Part shown: in pieces, positions 11,101-18,320 of the stretch
Layout: each line of letters begins with the position of its first letter
Position numbering within the stretch: position 1 is the stretch's first letter
Position numbers and translations under genes: made by a program
Assembly (NCBI RefSeq): GCF_900634415.1
Contig: NC_041370.1
Coordinates: forward strand, 21,029,835 to 21,093,834
Source: Cottoperca gobio
Taxonomy: Eukaryota > Chordata > Actinopteri > Perciformes > Bovichtidae
Length of the DNA: 64,000 nucleotides
Direction of reading: 5' to 3'
Notes under the pieces: model-generated
Seen by the model: the letters and a program-made list of their open reading frames with translations, nothing else
The model's database searches: none
Told to the model about the DNA's origin: nothing

Positions 11101-14100
11101 GGTCATCGCTCAGACTTGTCCCGGGCTGCAGGAGCTCAACCTGTCTTCCTGCGACCGCCTCCACCCGCAGGCCTTCACACACATCTCCAAAATGACACGC
11201 CTCCGCAGGCTGGTGCTCTACCGGACCAAGATAGAGGTAGGCACGGTCAACAGTGTTTCTGGGAAACCACAATCAAAGTGACATTTTTCCCTGCACACTT
11301 ACATCTGTCTTGTCAAATTACAGCAGGTCAACTGTGGATTGGTTAATGATATCTTTGTATCCCAAATGACTGCTCTGGCTGTTTGTAATATGCAGGTTGC
11401 TTAGTTACCTTCTAAACATTGTAAGGCTACATTTCTCATTTTCTTCAGTCATTTGCCAGTATTACTTAATGTAGAGGAGATATCACGCTAGGAACTTAGA
11501 TTAGCTTTGAAGAAGATAAACTTATCGACATGGAAGATTGCCACTAGTCTTTGAAGTTTTGGAATATAATGGAATAATGAGAACTCAGGCAATTTTATGA
11601 ATTTTCAAGGAAATTTGTTTAATATTGAGAATTTGCAACATTTTTCTGAGCTTTTGAATGACATCTATATTGGCAAAAAGCAAACTTCACCTGCTGATGA
11701 AGACTGTGTTCGGCTGAAAGCACTAAGTTGAGAGTCAACAGTCTGTCCATTAGTCTCTCAACAGTTAATGTAGATACAGTACTTTTCCCATGAACTGTCT
11801 TCTGTCAATACTATGATGTAAGCTGGTCAACAGCACAAGAAACCAAAATCATCACAAGTCAGTATTAAAGATGGGATGCTAGGCTAATTAGCATACAGAT
11901 GGATAAAGCACATCTTTATGCTAATTACAAGGCAGAACAGATATGAATATTACCAACAGCAAAAAGACTGACGTGCTTGGACGTCGACATGACTGCTGCT
12001 TCATTTTAATGTTCAAACTGATCAAATGTATCTTTCTTTGCAAATATTCACTCATTTTTCATTTGATGCCTGCATCACGTTCCAAAAAAGCTCAAAAAGT
12101 GGAAAGTGTGCTGTGGTGTGATGGGTCCATATTTCAAATTGTTTTTGGAAATCATGGACGTCGTGTCCTCCGGGCTAAAGAGGAAAAGGACCATCCAGAT
12201 TTTTATCAGCGCAAAGTTCAAAAGCCAGCATCTGTGATGGTATGGGGGTGTGTTGGTGCCCACGGCATGGGTAACTTACACAGCTGTGAGGGCACCATTA
12301 AAGTTGAAAGGTACATACAGGTTTTGGAGCAACACATGCTGCCATCCAAGCGACGTCTTCTTCAGGGACGTCCCTGCTTATTTCAGCAGGACAATGCCAA
12401 GCCACATTCTGCACGTGTTACAACAGCGTGGCTTCGTAGTGAAAGAGTGCGGGTACTAGACTGGCCTGCCTGCAGTCCAGACCTGTCTCCCATTGAAAAT
12501 GTGTGCCTTCAACAATTAGTGTCCTCCGTTCTCAAATGCTTGTTGAGTGTTGTTAAAAGGAAAGGTGATGTAACACAGTGGGAGACATGCTTCTGTCCCA
12601 GCTTGTTTGGAACGTGTTGCAGGCATCAAATTCAAAATGAGTGAATAGTTGCAAAAAAACATAAAGTTTATCAGTTTGAACATTAAATATCTTGTCTTTG
12701 TAGAGTATTCAATTGGATCTAGGTCGAAAAGGATTTACAAATCATTGTATTTTGTTGTTATTTGCGTTTTACACAACGTCCCAACTTCATTGGATTTGGA
12801 GTTTGTATCATCAGTTTTGTTTTGCTGCAGTGGTAATCATTGTCTCTCTGGTTTGCAGATGTTCTACAGAGTAAATGTATCTACTGTCGCTAGAAGAGAT
12901 GATCGAGTCTTTATCTGCGACTGTTTGGAACAAAACAATATAATTGAGCTGTTTCTGTTATTACAATGTTATCAGGAAACTACAGAAGGCTGAGTCTCAC
13001 CACACTAGTTTCCAACCTGTTTGGCTCGTGACCCTTTACAGCCAAGTCATACCTACTCACAACCTCTTGTCACAGGTTGCATACTCTTGGTCTATGAGCT
13101 GTGAGCCGAAAGAGTGATGTTCCCTTTTCAGACTGTCTCATTTTGATCATTTTAAAGGCCTGAAGTGGAAAAAACAAAGATTTAATCAGAGAGAGTGCAT
13201 TCTTTAAACCAGGCTCTATTTTTCACATCTCTACCATGATGGCGAGCTAGACAGCTTTTTGAAGTTACCCGTGTAATAGAAATTTCCCACCATCAATTTA
13301 TTGTGAAGTTTTGTATCGCGATCCTCGATGAAATCCTATTGTTGTCCAATCCCTAATGTATAGTAAAGGTTTAAGACTTTCAGAAGCCCTGTCCTAATGT
13401 CGGACTGATGTGTTTTGGGTTGGGCGTAGCACACTTACGTTGTTGTCTACTGAGATGAACTGAGTCAACTCTGTTGAGTTCAGGTTCAGGCCTGTCTGTC
13501 GGGTAAAACGGCTGTGTTGTGTTCCACCTCAGCGTTTTCTCCAGTGTTTGTCATGTTTCAGAGCGGCGTTGTGGGCAGCAGGCAGTGTAGAGTTTCTGTG
13601 GTGGAGCCAGGCAGCATGCTACAGGTTGTTTATACCCAGGCAGACAGAGCAAGCTGTGTGTATGTTTGAGACCCTGACATCTCAGCTGTTATTACCCTGT
13701 CACTGCTCTAATTAAATGGCTAGCTCGGCGGAGAGAAGCGTTTATAAAGATGCCAGCGACAGATTCGAGCACACGCACCGAATACACACACAAAAGGCTT
13801 TCACTTTCATGTCTGACACTTTCTCCTGCCACTGAGGTACATGGTGTTGGCAGTTGCAGTGTTGAATTCCTATGTCTCTATCCAAGCTGCAGTGCCACTG
13901 GAGAGGTCTCTGTCCTCACTGTGCTTGACTTTGTGAGGAGACGTTAAAACCTACTCTTGTGCCTTATTCAATTCCCCTAAATACAATAAGCGTTACCTGA
14001 GTGCCCCCGGCAGCAGACAGGAAATCACTTAGGAGGAACTTTGGACGACATGACGGGACATGTTACTGTTATTTAAACGTATATTGTTATTTTTAATGTA

Positions 14101-15950
14101 TACCCTTTTAGATTTACACTCGGATAAGTCTGGGGTTAAGTTTGTTGCTGAACATGTGGCTCTCATATCATCCCGTTCTCACTTCTAACTCGTCAAATAC
14201 GGCAGCTTGAACAGTGGCCCTACGCACCAAACACTGACGCTCCACATACCCCCGTAGTGATTAGTGCTGCCCTCTCTGATCTTAGTCAACTAAGATCTCT
14301 TTAGTCGATTAGTCATTTTTTAACGCTTTCATGCTGATTGACCTATTTTTAAGAAAGGACATCTCTGGTATACACAAGATTTAAAGTGCTGTGTTATTGT
14401 GATTATTTGTGGAGAAACTCAGTTTCACAGATCTGTCCATTCATTAAAATCAACTAATAGATTAGTTTCCAAAATTGTATGAGAGTTAGTCTTTCTGTAG
14501 TCGAGAGTGGTAGTAGTAATTATGACTGCAGTAAAAGAAGAAGTCGAGTGACTAGTATAAACAAACTAACACAGGAGTCAGCTGATAATGTTCAGGGTCA
14601 AACCAAAACTCAGCGTTGACTTATTTTAAGTAACGTGACATACTTACGTAACATGCTCAAGTTACGTAACATAAGTAACGCAGCCTACTTAATTTACTTA
14701 CTTAATTTAAGTTACGTAACAAACTTGCTTATTCTATACCAAACCATGATCTATTCCTTATCCTAACCCAGTAGTTTTGTTGCCTGAACATAACCAAGAG
14801 GTAACGTAATGCACTTAACATACTTCACATGCGTAGCGTAACCACACCTGTCAACCCTCCCGTTTTTCCCGTAATTATCCCGTATTTTTAACCTTTCAAA
14901 AATAAAAATAGGCCTAATTTAAAAAAGTGTACAGTGGTAAAGTGGCTCCGGTAGAGCAGGTGGCAGTATTATGTTTAGCTTTAGTTGAAAAACGTTATGC
15001 GGCAGTAAACACACAGAAGAAGAAAACAATGTGTCATTGCAGTGTGCCATTCAGATGTTAGCATCGCACACGTCAGAATAAGCGATGTTCGCCAGCATGA
15101 AACATCGTCCAAGCACAAGCACGCCCAAGAGGCACAAACACACACTGTCAATGACTTCATTTGTGACAAGAACTGTGTCGGAGGCAGACCAAGTGACCAA
15201 AGCTGAGGGAAAGATGTCGATGCTTTGCGCCAAAAATAATGTAGCCTTCAGCTTCTGCGATGATTTCAGTCGCAGTGTAGCGGACATGTTTCCCGACTCT
15301 GACATCGCAAGGAAGTCCTCGTCGGGGGAAACAAAAGCCACACAACTCATCCATCATCAAATAAATTGATGATAATAACTAATAAATAAAATACATAAAT
15401 CTTATAAACATGTCTGGACAAGTAATACATACTTTAAATAAACATGTATTTCCTGAATGTATATACCCGTCCCTTATGTGTTTACGTTTACATTATAAGG
15501 GGCTCAGAGCTGTTAAGGTATGGGCGGAGTCCCCTTATATTGAAATTCCAATGTTGACAGGTATGAGCGTGACGTTAGCCTCATGTTGAAGTATATCGGA
15601 CTATCCTGCATGTTGAAAATGGCGCTATAGGGTTACCCAGTGCGTTAAATGTGGCGCCAAGGGGTCCTGACCAAGCGTCGTCCGTATGTGACGAGTTGGG
15701 AGAGAGAATGTGTTGCCAGTTTTGTTGTGTTGTTCCATTGGTTCCTGATGTTTTGTGATTTCCTGATTGTAAGCTTTAGGTTCTTAGATATTTCAAAAAA
15801 TATATATAATATTGGTAATAAAATGACAATTCTGCATCTTTCTTGTCTTTCTCCTTGTGGTCTCTGCAGCAAACAGCTATTCTGAGCATCCTGACTTTCT
15901 GCATAGAGCTGAGACACCTCAACCTAGGGAGCTGTGTGAGGGTGAGAATG

Positions 15951-15982
<32 letters not shown>

Positions 15983-18273
15983 CAAACTCACACACACACA
16001 CACACACACGCACACACAGGAAGAAGTCCAAGTAAAGCAGTGTGTTAACAGAGACATCAGTACAGTAGCTATAAATGAGCTGCTAACGATACACTGTTTG
16101 GGTGTAAAATAGACGAGAGGCAGAGAAATAGAACTGAAATCAATTTAATTGTCCATCCTTATTTCGAATTTTGACTTAAGCCTCACTTTACAACACAGTT
16201 AAAACACTAGTGAAATGTGCACACATACTATAATATAAACCAGGACACAAATAGCCCAGAGCCTTGACACATGTTTCAAAAATCATGAAGCTGATAGGCT
16301 CTTTAGTTTCTTAATAAACACATACTCTGCCATATGTTTTTGTAAATGCTTAAAGGAAAGGTCTTTGGAAATACACTAATAATGTTCTAGTAGAGAGTTA
16401 GATGAGAAGATCGATAGCGCTAATATCTGTCAAGGCTACAGCCTTCTACAAAGTCTGCCCACCAGCACCTCTAAAGCTAAGTAACATCTGATTAATCTGT
16501 ACAAAACTGAAGTGTGAAACAAAAAGCAAACTGCAGTTTTTACACCTCGTCTTTTTTTTTTACAAATGAAACACACTAGCTGTAGTGTGGTAATTAGTGA
16601 ATCTTCAGGGTGCTGGTAGGCAGATTGTGTTACTGCTGGACAGAGCCAGACTAGCTGATCCCAGCCTTTATGCTAAGCTAAGCTAATAAGCTGGTGTGTG
16701 CAGCCTTATGTTTAGGAGTCGGCTATGAGAGTAGTATTGATCTTCTCATCTAATTCCCCTCCAGAAAGCAAATGCGTGAATTTCCTAAAAATGTCAAACT
16801 AACCCTTTAATGATGTTACACTGAATCTGTCCACCGTGGTTTATGGTATACAGATGGTGGAATTCATGGACAGACGAGTATGTTGACATTAAAATACAGA
16901 ATTTTTAATATTATACATTAATTAGATTAACGAATGAGACGTTTAAATAAATGTTCAGTATCATGTCTTAAATATATATATTTTTCTAAAAGGAATATTC
17001 ACCACAAATATATTTTCCTCATTTGTTGACTGTCTGATTTGCAAACTCACCCGGTCTCTGACTGACTGAGTGACTCAGTAACTCCCCCACCCACTTTGTC
17101 TCTAGCTGAGTTTTCATCCAATTTCTGAGTATTTGATGCAAACGATGATGTAGGTTGAGAGAACAGGGGAAAGGAAACTCACAGTTTCAGTACAGTTTCC
17201 TCATGTGCTCTTTCTTAAGGCTTACGAGTCATCATTGGTAATGAAGCCATGTAACACTTGGCAATGGAAATACATGAAGCCAAAAGTTTTAATATTGGTC
17301 CACTGCTAACTTAGAGAAATGTTCTGCATGCTGTCATGTCTATGAGTAAAATGCCTGCACTGGCTGTTGATTTGCATTTTTTGCTTTCATCTCGTGATGA
17401 AATACGGACAACATTAACTGACACCAAAGAACAATAACAGCATCACAAATCAGATCTTCTTTCTCGGCAAGGTGTTCACTGTGCTTTGCTCTCTCTTGAG
17501 GAAGTCAGGTTATGTCCCTGAAACCGGCCGATTTTTATTATCGTTACATTCACATACACAAGACAATTGGAGGCCACCGACTCACTCATTACTTCATTCC
17601 TCCTCGCTCAGCAAAATACATTTGGAGCCCGTCTTTGGTAAACACTAGATTTAAAGTGATGTGTGTAAAGCATGATTCTTTTACAGATCTGTCCATTCAT
17701 TAAAATCAACTAATAGATTAGTTTCCAAAATCGTATGAGTGTTAGTCTTTCTGTAGTCGAGAAAGTGCTAGTAGAAATTATGACTGCAGTCGAGTGACGT
17801 AGTATAAACAAACTAACACAGGACTTTCACACAGGAGTCAGCTGTTCAGGGTCAAACCAAAACTCAGCGTTGACTTATTTTATGTAACGTGACATACTTA
17901 CGTAACATGCTCAAGTTACGTAACATAAGTAACGCAGCCTACTTAACTTACTTCCTTTTCCTGTCTTTCTCCTTGTGGTCTCTGGAGACATCATAAAGAC
18001 AAAATATTGACACACCATCTATCTCTCTCTCTCTATCTATCTCTCTCTCTCTCTCTCTATCTATCTCTCTCTCTCTCTATCTATCTCTCTCTCTATCTAT
18101 CTCTCTATCTCTCTCTCTCTATCTATCTCTCTATCTCTCTCTCGCTCTCTATCTCTCTCTCTCGCTCTCTCTCGCTCTCTCTCGCTCTCTCTCGCTCTCT
18201 CTCGCTCTCTATCTCTCTCTATCTCGCTCTCTCGCTCTCTCTCGCTCTCTCTCGCTCTATCTCTATCTCTCTA

Positions 18274-18320
<47 letters not shown>

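Larger units (their letters stand above)
11237..15869 (+). other. fbxl4: fbxl4 intron 4
   Basis: The largest intron (4.6 kb). It holds a Tc1-like remnant (12004-12807), an eroded 'gtgaccctttaca'-type repeat near 12995-13190, the first copy of a local duplication (14370-14710), and a hAT-like insertion (14846-15562). No additional exon is needed between exons 4 and 5, since the human sequence is contiguous there. Confidence 0.75.

Noticed and set aside
11943..12644. 233-codon ORF as a host gene
   Set aside because: Its core is a Tc1-like transposase fragment between transposon arms, and its first 55 codons are non-coding arm sequence.
16350..16810. A host regulatory element repeated at 56755
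   Set aside because: Shared sequence with TTAA ends and inverted termini is better explained as two copies of one MITE.
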